From positions 6,774,001 through 6,838,000 of the forward strand of contig NZ_CP146101.1 of NCBI RefSeq assembly GCF_037023745.1: a stretch of 64,000 bases of DNA. Reading direction: 5' to 3'. Source of the DNA: Streptomyces sp. SCSIO 30461 (lineage in GTDB: Bacteria; Actinomycetota; Actinomycetes; Streptomycetales; Streptomycetaceae). The translations under genes were made by a program, and so were the position numbers. Below are positions 52,503 through 60,992 of the stretch, one piece after another (position 1 is the stretch's first letter; each line of letters begins with the position of its first letter). Below the pieces are notes generated by a model, which was not told where the DNA came from, did not search any database, and saw only the letters and a list, made by a program, of their open reading frames with translations.

Positions 52503-52787
52503 TCAGGCGGCGGTCTGGTCCGCGTTGATGAGCGCGAGCAGGGCCCTCGGGGTCTCCGCGTCCACCACGGCGTCGTCCGGGATCTCGATGCCGTACTCGC
52601 GCTGGATCTGGCCGATCACCTGGAGCAGGGCGAGCGAGTCGTAACCGAGGTCCATGAAGGGGGTGTCCATGACGTCGCCGTCCAGGTCGACACCCTCCTC
52701 CTCGCCCGCGCTCTCACGCAACATGCGGGTCAGGTCGGCCAGGGTGACGGTGATCGTCGTGGTGGTGGTGGTGATACCGGTGCTCAT
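52503..52787 (-). CDS. Acyl carrier protein
   Basis: A 94-residue ACP with the phosphopantetheine site DLGYDSLALLQ (S51), acidic helix II and typical length. It starts at ATG 52787 behind GAGAGGACG; the N-terminus has an odd run of Thr (ITTTTTTITVTL). It carries the growing chain for the KS-alpha/CLF pair encoded upstream and is loaded by the downstream acyltransferase. The phosphopantetheinyl transferase encoded at the right edge of the window could activate it. Confidence 0.9.
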   Translation of the reverse strand: MSTGITTTTTTITVTLADLTRMLRESAGEEEGVDLDGDVMDTPFMDLGYDSLALLQVIGQIQREYGIEIPDDAVVDAETPRALLALINADQTAA

Positions 52788-52891
52788 GATGGGACGTCCT
52801 CTCGTTCGGGCTGGCTGGTCTGGTGGTGAGGTAGGTGACGCTGTGGAGCTTGTGAGGGGTGGGGAGTGGGGGATCGCAGCTCGTACCGGCT

Positions 52892-54106
52892 CTAGGCGCG
52901 GCGCACGACCAGCGCCGCGTTGAAGCCTCCGTGGCCCCTGGCGACGACCAGCGCGGCGCGCAGATCGGCCTCGCGCGCCTCGGTGACCAGGTCGATGCCG
53001 AGACCGGGCGCCGGCGCCGCCACATGGACGGTCGGCGGGACCACCCCGTCGCGCAGGGCGAGCAGGGCGGTGGCCGCGTCCAGGGCGGCGCCGCCGGCCA
53101 GCAGTCGCCCGGTCATCGTCTTGGGCGCGGTGACGGGGACGGCGTTCGGCCCGAACACGGCGGCGAGCGCCTCGGCCTCCGCCCGGTCGTGCTCGGGCAC
53201 ACCCGCCGCGTCGGCGAAGACCACGTCGATGTCGGCGCTGGTGCACCCGGCGTCGGCCAAGGCTTGCTCGATGGCCCGGCGCAGTCCGGACGGGCGACCG
53301 GATCCGGGAGCCGGATCGAGGGTGGCCGCGTAGCCGGCGATCTCCCCGTAGACATGGGTGGCACCCCGGTCGCGTGCCGCCTCCGCGTCTTCGAGGAGCA
53401 GGATCGCGCCCCCCTCACCCGGTACGTAGCCGCTCGCTTCGGACGAGAACGGCAGATAGGCGCGCGCCGGGTCGTCGACCGTCGACATCAGCCCGGAGGC
53501 GATCTGCGGCACCCAGCCCCAGGGGCAGACGGCCGCGTCGACGCCACCGGAGATCACGGCCGGGAAACCCTTGCGGATGTGGCGGCGTGCCTGCCCGATG
53601 GAGTCGATGCCACCCGCCTGCTCGGTGAGCAGCACCCCGCTGGGGCCGCGCAGCTTGTGCCGGATGGAGATCTGGCCGGTGTTGACGGCGTAGAACCAGG
53701 CGAAGGACTGGTACGCGCTGACGTACTCCTTGCCCTTGCTCCACAGGTTCTCCAGCTCCCGCTGGCCGAACTCGACAGCGCCTCCCGAGGCCGAGGTGAC
53801 GACGCCGATGCCGTACTCGGGCATCGCGGTGGTGTCGATCCCGGCGTCGGAGAGTGCCCAGTCCGCCGCGGTCAGCGCGAGCCGCGTCATATGGTCGGTC
53901 TGCGGCATCAGCCGGCTGGGGATGTGCTCCTCGGCGTTGTAGTCGGAGACCTCGCCCGCGACACGCGAGGGATACCCCGAGGCGTCGAAGCGTGTCACCT
54001 CGCCGAGGCCGGACTGTCCGGCCACCGTGGCCTTCCAGTACTCCTCGGTGCCCAGCCCGTTGGGCGCGGTCACGCCCAGGCCGGTCACCACGGTGGTCCT
54101 GCTCAT
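52892..54106 (-). CDS. Type II PKS chain-length factor (KS-beta)
   Basis: A 404-residue ketosynthase homologue in which the active-site Cys is replaced by Gln: [15 protein letters not shown] (Q163). That is the mark of the chain-length factor partner of KS-alpha. ATG 54106 overlaps the KS-alpha stop by 4 nt, ensuring equal synthesis of the dimer. Other KS landmarks remain ([27 protein letters not shown]). CLFs set the number of extension steps. I cannot predict chain length from reading. Confidence 0.92.
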   Translation of the reverse strand: MSRTTVVTGLGVTAPNGLGTEEYWKATVAGQSGLGEVTRFDASGYPSRVAGEVSDYNAEEHIPSRLMPQTDHMTRLALTAADWALSDAGIDTTAMPEYGIGVVTSASGGAVEFGQRELENLWSKGKEYVSAYQSFAWFYAVNTGQISIRHKLRGPSGVLLTEQAGGIDSIGQARRHIRKGFPAVISGGVDAAVCPWGWVPQIASGLMSTVDDPARAYLPFSSEASGYVPGEGGAILLLEDAEAARDRGATHVYGEIAGYAATLDPAPGSGRPSGLRRAIEQALADAGCTSADIDVVFADAAGVPEHDRAEAEALAAVFGPNAVPVTAPKTMTGRLLAGGAALDAATALLALRDGVVPPTVHVAAPAPGLGIDLVTEAREADLRAALVVARGHGGFNAALVVRRA

Positions 54107-55368
54107 GCGGCGCTCCTCTCCGGACGGGCCAGCACCATGGCACTCTGGAACCCGCCGAAGCCGCTGCCGACGCTGAGGACCACGTCGGTCTGCTTCTCAC
54201 GGGCGGTCAGCGGGATGTAGTCGAGGTCGAGTTCGGGGTCGGGCTCGTGCAGATTGGCGGTGGGCGGCAGCACTCCGTGCTCCATCGCCAGCGCGCAGGC
54301 GGCGATCTCCAGGGAGCCGATGGCACCCAGCGAGTGCCCGATCATCGACTTGATGGAGCTGACGGGGGTGCGGTACGCGTGGTCCCCCAGGCTGCGCTTG
54401 AACGCGCCGGTCTCGTGGCGGTCGTTCATCTTGGTGCCGGAGCCGTGGGCGTTGATGTAGTCGATGGTGTCGGGTGCGAGCCGGGCCTCGGCGAGCGCGA
54501 CGTCGATGGCCTCGGCCATCTCGCGCCCGTCCGGCTTGAGACCGGTCATGTGGTACGCGTTGCAACGGGAGGCGAATCCCGCGATCTCCGCGTAGATATG
54601 GGCGCCGCGCCGCTTGGCACTCTCCAACTCCTCCAGGACGAGGATCGCCGCGCCCTCGCCGAGGACGAGACCGCTGCGGGTCCTGTCGAAGGGCCGGCAG
54701 GCGCTCTCCGGGGTGTCGTTGCGGGGGGTGGTGGCGTGGATGGCGTCGAAGCAGGCCGAGGTGATCGGTGAGATGGGCGCCTCGGTGGCGCCCGCGATCA
54801 TCACATCGGCAGTGCCCTCTCGGATGAGCTCCACGGCGTGTCCGAGGGAGTCGAGTCCCGAGGTGCAGCCGGTGGAGACCACCGCCGCGGGTCCTTCGGC
54901 TCCGGCCGCCTGGCCCACCTCGGCGGCCATCGAGCTGGGCACGAAGTGCCGGTACAGCTCGGGTACCGCGTAGGTGTGGTCGACGTTCCACAGGCGCCCG
55001 CCGTCGCTGACGACGGCGTACTCCCGCTCCAGGCTGGTGGTGCAGCCGACCGCGCTGCCCAGCGAGGTGCCGATCCGCCCCGGGTCGAGCGTGCCGACAT
55101 CGAGTCCGCTGTCGGCGACGGCCTCACGGGTGGAGACCACCGCGAACTGCGCGGCCCGGTCGAGACGCCGGGCCTCCTGCTGGGACAGACCCGCCGCCAG
55201 CGGGTCGAAATCGCACTCGGCGGCGACCTGGGAGCGGAACGGGGACGGGTCGTAGAAGGTGATCCTGCGGGTGGCGGTGCGTCCCGCCGTGAGCAGGTCC
55301 CAGTACTCCTTGACACCGACCCCGCCCGGGGCCACGACGCCCAGGCCTGTGATGGCGACTCTGCGCAT
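54103..55368 (-). CDS. Type II PKS ketosynthase alpha
   Basis: A 421-residue condensing enzyme with intact catalytic triad: Cys168 in [12 protein letters not shown], His308 in [12 protein letters not shown] and His345 in [12 protein letters not shown]. The TGCTSGLDS form is that of KS-alpha subunits rather than FabF. It forms a heterodimer with the CLF to extend ACP-bound chains. ATG 55368 has AGGTAG a few bases upstream. The gene heads the KS-CLF-ACP-AT-DUF6059 operon. No ketoreductase, cyclase or aromatase gene is in the window, so product class is open. Confidence 0.93.
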   Translation of the reverse strand: MRRVAITGLGVVAPGGVGVKEYWDLLTAGRTATRRITFYDPSPFRSQVAAECDFDPLAAGLSQQEARRLDRAAQFAVVSTREAVADSGLDVGTLDPGRIGTSLGSAVGCTTSLEREYAVVSDGGRLWNVDHTYAVPELYRHFVPSSMAAEVGQAAGAEGPAAVVSTGCTSGLDSLGHAVELIREGTADVMIAGATEAPISPITSACFDAIHATTPRNDTPESACRPFDRTRSGLVLGEGAAILVLEELESAKRRGAHIYAEIAGFASRCNAYHMTGLKPDGREMAEAIDVALAEARLAPDTIDYINAHGSGTKMNDRHETGAFKRSLGDHAYRTPVSSIKSMIGHSLGAIGSLEIAACALAMEHGVLPPTANLHEPDPELDLDYIPLTAREKQTDVVLSVGSGFGGFQSAMVLARPERSAA

Positions 55369-55650
55369 GGTCTACCTGGCCTTCGACGGGGCCGGGTGCG
55401 CCGTCGCGCACCAGCCGGCTGGAACTGTGGGGGTCACTGTCGATCCCTTCGTCCGTGACGCTTTCGCTTGCGTGACGCTCCTGCACTCGATGCGGCGGCC
55501 GGGGCGGTTCAGGGTCAGGGCCTCCCCACCCCGGCCGGCCGGGCACCTGTCCGGCGACTCGCTCGTGGCTTGTCGCCGGGCTCGGTCCAGCCATGGAACG
55601 GGTGTGCTCTCGACCGTGGCTCGCGCGCCCGTGGACCGTGGAAAAGCGCA
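55369..55650 (-). promoter_or_regulatory. Promoter region of the PKS operon
   Basis: 282 bp with no gene. On the plus strand it contains three copies of CCGTGG(A/C): 55614-55620, 55629-55635 and 55636-55642. The outer two are 22 bp apart, two helical turns, which recalls the direct heptamer repeats bound by SARP activators. This assignment is speculative. Confidence 0.35.
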
Positions 55651-57240
55651 CTACGTCGGCACATTTCCATGCTTGCGGGCAGGCACTTCGGCTTGCTTCG
55701 CGCGCAGCATGGCGAGGGACCTGACCAGTACCCGCCGGGTGTCCCCGGGGTCGATGACGTCGTCCACGAGACCACGTTCGGCCGCGTAGTACGGATGCAT
55801 CAGCTCGGACTTGTACTCCTTGATGCGCTGCGCCCGTAGCGCATCGGGATCCTCGGCTGCGGCTATCTCGCGCCGGAAGATGACGTTGGCGGCGCCCTCG
55901 GCTCCCATCACCGCGATCTCGTTGGTGGGCCAGGCGAAGGACAGGTCGGCGCCGATGGAGCGGGAGTCCATCACGATGTACGCGCCGCCGTAGGCCTTGC
56001 GCAGCACCAGGGAGATACGGGGCACGGTGGCGTTGCAGTACGCGTACAGCAGCTTGGCGCCGTGCCGGATGATGCCGCCGTGCTCCTGGTCGACACCGGG
56101 CAGGAAACCGGGCACGTCGACCAGGGTGACGAGCGGGATGTTGAACGAGTCGCAGAAGGACACGAAGCGGGCGGCCTTCTCCGAGGCATGGATGTCGAGT
56201 ACCCCAGCGAGGGAGGCGGGCTGGTTGGCGACGATGCCGACCGGGTGCCCGTCGAGCCGGGCGAGCGCGCACACCACGTTCTGCGCCCAGCTCTCGTGCA
56301 CTTCGAGGAACTCGCCGTCGTCCACGACCTCCTCGATGACCTTGCGGATGTCGTACGAGCGTCCCGGCTCGGCCGGCACCAGCTCGGTGAGCGCGTCGGT
56401 GCGCCGGTCGGCCGGGTCGTCGCAGGCCGCGGCGGGTGGCATCTCGCGGTTGTTCCCGGGCAGCAGGGCGAGAAGGAAGCGCACGTCCTCCAGGCAGGCG
56501 GCCTCGTCGTCATGGGCGAAGTGGCAGACCCCGGAGGTGGTGGCGTGCACATCGGCCCCGCCGAGTCCGTTGTGGGTGATCTGCTCGCCCGTGACGGCCT
56601 GGACCACGTCGGGTCCGGTGATGAACATCTGCGCGGTCTCGCGGACCATGAAGACGAAGTCGGTCAGGGCCGGGGAATAGGCCGCTCCGCCCGCGCAGGG
56701 GCCGAGCATCACACTGATCTGGGGGATGACGCCGGAGGCCGCGACATTGCGGCGGAAGATCCCACCGTAGCCCGCGAGGGCGGTGACGCCCTCCTGGATG
56801 CGGGCGCCCGCGCCGTCGTTGAGGCTGACCAGGGGCGCTCCCGCGGCCTCGGCGAGGTCCATGACCTTGTGAACCTTCTCGGCGTGCGCCTCACCCAGCG
56901 CACCGGCGAACACCCGGAAGTCGTGGGCGTAGGCGAAGACGGTGCGGCCGTGCACCAGTCCCCAGCCGGTGATCACGCCGTCGCCGTGCGGCTTGCGGTG
57001 CTCCAGGCCGAAGCCGCTGGCCCGGTGCCGGCGCAGCGGCTCGATCTCCGTGAACGTGCCCTCGTCAAAGAGCAGTTCGAGGCGTTCATGGGCGGTGAGT
57101 TTGTTCTTCTCGTGCTGCCGTCGGGTGGCGGCCGGGTCGGGGCCGCGGCTCACCTCTTCCTTGAGACGGCGCAGTTCGTCGGTGGAGCGGCGCAGGTCGG
57201 GTGCCGCCTGGATGACCGTGAGCTCGTCAAGGATCGTCAT
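55651..57240 (-). CDS. Acyl-CoA carboxylase beta subunit (carboxyltransferase)
   Basis: A 529-residue biotin-dependent carboxyltransferase of the PccB/AccD type, which would carboxylate acetyl- or propionyl-CoA to malonyl- or methylmalonyl-CoA. Typical segments are HEKNKLTAHERLELLFDEGT, GVITGWGLVHGRTVFAYAHD, SLNDGAGARIQEGVTALAGY, VMLGPCAGGAAYSPALTDF and KAYGGAYIVMDSRSIGAD. The biotin carrier/carboxylase alpha subunit is not nearby and must come from elsewhere. Its placement between the SARP gene and the PKS operon suggests a dedicated supply of extender units. ATG 57240 has no strong Shine-Dalgarno. Confidence 0.92.
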   Translation of the reverse strand: MTILDELTVIQAAPDLRRSTDELRRLKEEVSRGPDPAATRRQHEKNKLTAHERLELLFDEGTFTEIEPLRRHRASGFGLEHRKPHGDGVITGWGLVHGRTVFAYAHDFRVFAGALGEAHAEKVHKVMDLAEAAGAPLVSLNDGAGARIQEGVTALAGYGGIFRRNVAASGVIPQISVMLGPCAGGAAYSPALTDFVFMVRETAQMFITGPDVVQAVTGEQITHNGLGGADVHATTSGVCHFAHDDEAACLEDVRFLLALLPGNNREMPPAAACDDPADRRTDALTELVPAEPGRSYDIRKVIEEVVDDGEFLEVHESWAQNVVCALARLDGHPVGIVANQPASLAGVLDIHASEKAARFVSFCDSFNIPLVTLVDVPGFLPGVDQEHGGIIRHGAKLLYAYCNATVPRISLVLRKAYGGAYIVMDSRSIGADLSFAWPTNEIAVMGAEGAANVIFRREIAAAEDPDALRAQRIKEYKSELMHPYYAAERGLVDDVIDPGDTRRVLVRSLAMLRAKQAEVPARKHGNVPT

Positions 57241-57316
57241 TGGCCGAACGTAGGAACGGCTCCTCGAAGCTCGGTGGAGCAGCCGCTCCCCGTGTCCCCG
57301 GCACGTCCGGCTCCGA

Positions 57317-58108
57317 TCAGGTGGCCGGCACGTTCAGATCCAGCTCCGGGTCGGAGGACAGGATGGCCTGGTGCAGCCGCTGGAGCCGCGGCGACGGTTC
57401 GAGTCCCAGCTCGTCTATCAGGGTGCCGCGCAGCCGCTGGTACGACTCCAGGGCCCGCCAGGCGCTGCCCGCGCGGTGCAGCGCGGTCATCAGCTGGGCG
57501 CAGAAGTTCTCGTGCATCGGGTGCTTGGCGACCAGCACACGCAGCTCGGGCACGATCTCGGTGTGCCGTCCGAGGCGCAGATCGGCGTCGATACGCCGCT
57601 CCAGCGCCGCCATCCGGTCCTCTTCGAGGCCCAGCACCTCAAGCTCCAGCACACTGCCGACCCGGACATCGACCAGGGCCGGCCCGCGCCACATCTTGAG
57701 CGCGGTGCCGAGCAGTTCCGAGGCGGCGTGGTAGTCGCCCGCCTCGTGCGCGTCCCGTCCCGATGAGGCCAGCCGGCTGAACTCCTCGGCGTCCACCCTG
57801 CCGGGCTGGACCTGGAGCAGATAGCCGCCGTGCTGGGTGACCAGCACGTCCTTGGCCTGCCGGTGCGGATCCCCGTCCAGTGCCGCGGTGAGCTTGCGGC
57901 GCAGCTGGAGGATGTACGTCTGGAGGGTGGTCGCCGCGCTACGCGGGATCTCCTCGCCCCAGATCTCCTCCATCAGGGTCGGTACGGTGACCACCCGGTC
58001 GGCCTGGAGGGCGAGGAGCGCGAGGATCTGGCGCGGCTTGCCGGCGGTGGGGACCACGGAGATGCCGTGCTCGACGGCGGCGAGCGGTCCCAGAACATTG
58101 ATCTCCAT
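57317..58108 (-). CDS. SARP-family transcriptional activator
   Basis: A 263-residue regulator. The N-terminal winged-helix DNA-binding domain (MEINVLGPLAAVEHGISVVP, then RQILALLALQADRVVTVPTL and TLQTYILQLRRKL) is followed by the bacterial transcriptional activator domain (DAEEFSRLASSGRDAHEAGD, LWRG-type segment KMWRGPALVDV, LMTALHRAGSAWRALESYQR, LIDELGLEPSPRLQRLHQAI). SARPs of this size activate antibiotic clusters by binding direct repeats near the -35 region. ATG 58108 follows AGGGGAA. It is divergent from the precursor gene and probably controls both arms of the cluster. Confidence 0.93.
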   Translation of the reverse strand: MEINVLGPLAAVEHGISVVPTAGKPRQILALLALQADRVVTVPTLMEEIWGEEIPRSAATTLQTYILQLRRKLTAALDGDPHRQAKDVLVTQHGGYLLQVQPGRVDAEEFSRLASSGRDAHEAGDYHAASELLGTALKMWRGPALVDVRVGSVLELEVLGLEEDRMAALERRIDADLRLGRHTEIVPELRVLVAKHPMHENFCAQLMTALHRAGSAWRALESYQRLRGTLIDELGLEPSPRLQRLHQAILSSDPELDLNVPAT

Positions 58109-58353
58109 CGTTCGTTCCCCTTTGCCTCGATTCCCCGTCTCACGCTCCGGTGCTCGGGGCGGAGCACTGCTGAGGGTCGAGGTTCGCATCAAAGGCGGTC
58201 GCGCCCCCAGTGAGCGGCTCACGAAGGCCGACATGAAAATGTCATACCGCGATGGTGAACCGGGCACTGGGCCTCCATGAGATCCACACCTCACAATCCT
58301 GAGCCACAGGACGTCGACGAAAACTCGTACGACTGACTCGGGAGGGGAACCCC
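58109..58353. promoter_or_regulatory. Divergent control region of the SARP and precursor/YcaO genes
   Basis: 245 bp between divergent starts. Three small inverted repeats are seen: GTGCTC/GAGCAC (58150-58155 and 58162-58167), the palindrome GTGAGCGGCTCAC (58210-58222) and GACAT-GAAA-ATGTC (58230-58243). They may be operators for the SARP or the response regulator encoded nearby. No gene is present. Confidence 0.5.
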
Positions 58354-58644
58354 ATGATCGGCTCGACCACGCTCGTACCCGGCAAGTCCCCGTCTACGCA
58401 GACCGACGACCACCGTCTGGCCCTGCTCACCGCCCGGACGGGTCTGGAGCCCGACCTGGCCCTGCGCTACACCATCGACCCGGTGTCCGTCCTCGCCGAG
58501 TTCGGCCTGGTGGCGGCGGAGCCGGTCTACCTGGACGGACACGCGGAACGCCCGCTGGACGTACTGCTGGAGAGCTTCGACGACACGGCCGCGGCGGTCA
58601 CCGCCGGGTGCAACTGGACCACACTGTCCGCGGCGGGCTCATGA
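58354..58644 (+). CDS. Candidate RiPP precursor peptide, 96 aa
   Basis: ATG 58354 follows an excellent GGGAGGGGAA. Residues 20-60 (LALLTARTGLEPDLALRYTI, then DPVSVLAEFGLVAAEPVYL) resemble the nitrile-hydratase-like or Nif11-like leader style, though I cannot confirm the family. The C-terminal 20 or so residues after LLESFDD carry Thr78, Thr83, Cys86, Thr89, Thr90, Ser92 and Ser96, side chains that a cyclodehydratase can turn into azolines. The stop overlaps the YcaO start (ATGA), so the two are made together. It could instead be a small accessory protein; a leader-core boundary is not certain. Confidence 0.6.
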   Translation: MIGSTTLVPGKSPSTQTDDHRLALLTARTGLEPDLALRYTIDPVSVLAEFGLVAAEPVYLDGHAERPLDVLLESFDDTAAAVTAGCNWTTLSAAGS

Positions 58645-60905
58645 CGGCCGTGGACCCGGCTCACGCCGGATTTCCGGTGGGGTTCAAGCACCACCTGCGT
58701 GTGGAGATGGTGGCCGGGGAAGCGGTGTATCTGCTGTCCGAACGCGGTACCAAGGTGCTGCGGGGACAGCAGGTCGTCGCCCTGGCTCCGCTCCTCGACG
58801 GAACACGCACCCTCCCCGCGGTGATCGCCGAGGCGACTCCGGTCGTGCCGGCCGAGGAGGTGGGCCGGGTGATCGCCGCCCTCGCTCGCGCCGACCTCGT
58901 CGGCTACCGCGACCCGGGGGCGGACTCCGCCGCCGCGGCGTACTGGGAACTCGCCGGTATCGGCGGCCCCGACGTCGCGGCGACGGTCGCCTCAACCCCG
59001 GTGCAGGTGGTGCCGCTGGGGCGGACGGACGGCGCGGCGGCCAGGGCGGAGTGCCTGACCGCCGGGCTCTCCCTGGCGGAGACGGTGGGGGCGGCCGCCT
59101 TCGGCCTGGTGCTGTGCGATGACTATCTCGACCCCGCGCTGGCCGAGGTGGACGCCCGGTACCGGGCGGCTGGACGGCCGTGGCTGCTGGCCCGCCCGTG
59201 CGGTCCTGAGGTGTGGGTCGGGCCGGTGTTCGGCGCGGACGGCGGGCCGTGCTGGTCCTGTCTGGCGCACCGGCTGCGCGGCCATCGTTCGTCCGAGGCT
59301 CCGGTCCGGCACGCCCTGGGCCTGCCGGGCCCGGTGCCGCTGCCGGAGGCCTCGCTGACTGCGGTGCGGATGATGGGGCTGCACACGACAGTGCTGGAGG
59401 CGCTGAAGTGGGCGGCCGGGATGCGCTACGAGGGCCAGGGTGCGGTGTGCGCGCTGGACACACGCACCCTGCGCACCCGCCACCATCAGGTGGCCAAGCG
59501 CCCCCAGTGCTCCGAGTGCGGAGACCCGGGGCTGGTCGCCGCGCGAGTCCGAGGCCCCGTGGTGCCGATGTCACGGCCCAAGGCGAAGGAGTCCGGCAGC
59601 AACCACCGGGCGCTTTCGGCTGCCGAGGTGCTCGCGCGCTACAGGCATCTGGTCGATCCGATCACCGGCGTCGTCTCCTCACTCCAGCCGTCGCCGGGAA
59701 CTCCGGAGGGCCTCAACCGCTGGATGTCCGGGCGGAATCTGGCCTGGCGCGGCCGTTCCCCCGAGGGGCTGCGCAGCCACAGCGGCGGCAAGGGCGTCAC
59801 ATCGGAGGAGGCGGAGGCCGGAGCGCTCTGCGAAGCGGTCGAGCGCTACTGCGGCACCCGGCAGGGGGACGAGCCGGTGGTACGGGACTCGTACACGGGT
59901 CTCGGTGGCGACGCCATGCACCCGAACGCCGTCCAACTGTTCGCCGACCGGCAGTTCCGCGACCGCGACCGCTGGAATCCGAGCCACTCGCTGATGCAGA
60001 CGGTGCCGCCGCGCTTCGACGAGCTGGCGCCGTGCGAGTGGACTCCCGTGTGGTCGCTCACGGAAGGCCGGCACCGGCTGCTGCCGACATCGATGCTGTA
60101 CTACGGCCCCGGACCCGATGGTGTCCAGGAGCCGCCCTGGGCGGACTCCAACGGCAACGCGGCGGGTTCCAGTCCGGAGGACGCCATCGTCCAGGGCTTC
60201 CTGGAACTGGTGGAGCGCGACGCGGTGGCGCTGTGGTGGTACAACCGCCTGCGGCGTCCCGCGGTCGACCTCGACGCCTTCGACGAGCCCTGGCTCACCC
60301 GGGCCCGTGAGGCGTACGCGCGGACGGGCCGCTCACTGTGGGTACTTGATCTGACGGCGGACTTCGGCATCCCCGTGATGGGGGCGGTGTCCCGGACCGA
60401 CGGACACCGGCAGGAGATCTGCTTCGGCTTCGGGGCCCATTTCGATCCCCGCCTGGCTCTGCGCCGTGCGGTCACCGAAATGTGCCAGCTGCTCCCGCCA
60501 CCGGTCGCCGGCGTGGGCGAACCGTTGCGCCGTAGACCCGGATTGCCGCAGGAACTGCTGGAATGGTGGTCCACGGCGACCGTCGAAAATCAGCCGTATG
60601 TGCTCCCCGATCCCGGAGAGCCCTCCAACGGCCCGTCGGACTACGTCTACACGCCGCGGGCGGACCTGCGGGCGGATGTCGAAGCGGCGGAATCCGCGGT
60701 TCGGGCCCGAGGCATGGAGCTGCTGGTACTGGACCAGACCAGGCCCGACGTGGGGCTGCCCGTGGTCAAGGTCGTGGTGCCCGGGCTACGCCACTTCTGG
60801 GCACGGTTCGCACCCGGTCGACTCTTCGACGTACCGGTGGAGATGGGGTGGTGTGATCGAGCCACACCGTACGAAGAGTTGAACCCGGTTCCCCTCTTCG
60901 TCTGA
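58641..60905 (+). CDS. Fused TOMM cyclodehydratase (leader-binding + YcaO)
   Basis: A 754-residue protein with two parts. The N-terminal half looks like the E1/ThiF-like leader-peptide-binding component, with a zinc site formed by CWSC (C204, C207) and CSEC (C290, C293). The C-terminal half (from about residue 350) is a YcaO ATP-dependent cyclodehydratase with SGGKGVTSEEAEAGALCEAV and ending in NPVPLFV, close to the Pro-rich tail needed by such enzymes. It would convert Ser, Thr or Cys to azolines. ATG 58641 overlaps the precursor stop. No flavin dehydrogenase or peptidase is in the window. Confidence 0.88.
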   Translation: MTAVDPAHAGFPVGFKHHLRVEMVAGEAVYLLSERGTKVLRGQQVVALAPLLDGTRTLPAVIAEATPVVPAEEVGRVIAALARADLVGYRDPGADSAAAAYWELAGIGGPDVAATVASTPVQVVPLGRTDGAAARAECLTAGLSLAETVGAAAFGLVLCDDYLDPALAEVDARYRAAGRPWLLARPCGPEVWVGPVFGADGGPCWSCLAHRLRGHRSSEAPVRHALGLPGPVPLPEASLTAVRMMGLHTTVLEALKWAAGMRYEGQGAVCALDTRTLRTRHHQVAKRPQCSECGDPGLVAARVRGPVVPMSRPKAKESGSNHRALSAAEVLARYRHLVDPITGVVSSLQPSPGTPEGLNRWMSGRNLAWRGRSPEGLRSHSGGKGVTSEEAEAGALCEAVERYCGTRQGDEPVVRDSYTGLGGDAMHPNAVQLFADRQFRDRDRWNPSHSLMQTVPPRFDELAPCEWTPVWSLTEGRHRLLPTSMLYYGPGPDGVQEPPWADSNGNAAGSSPEDAIVQGFLELVERDAVALWWYNRLRRPAVDLDAFDEPWLTRAREAYARTGRSLWVLDLTADFGIPVMGAVSRTDGHRQEICFGFGAHFDPRLALRRAVTEMCQLLPPPVAGVGEPLRRRPGLPQELLEWWSTATVENQPYVLPDPGEPSNGPSDYVYTPRADLRADVEAAESAVRARGMELLVLDQTRPDVGLPVVKVVVPGLRHFWARFAPGRLFDVPVEMGWCDRATPYEELNPVPLFV

Positions 60906-60992
60906 AACCAGGGCTGTTGTCGCCTGGCGCGGGCACCATCCCACTTTCGTCATTAGCATGCGGTTCTGCCACAGTCCCTCAAGGAGGCTGCG

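Noticed and set aside
52743..52787. Thr run at the ACP N-terminus as a sequencing artefact
   Set aside because: The frame is maintained into a perfect ACP domain and the Shine-Dalgarno spacing is good, so the run is taken as real.
58608..58640. Earlier ATG for the YcaO gene
   Set aside because: It lies within the precursor gene, lacks a ribosome-binding site, and the ATGA overlap at 58641 is a better start.
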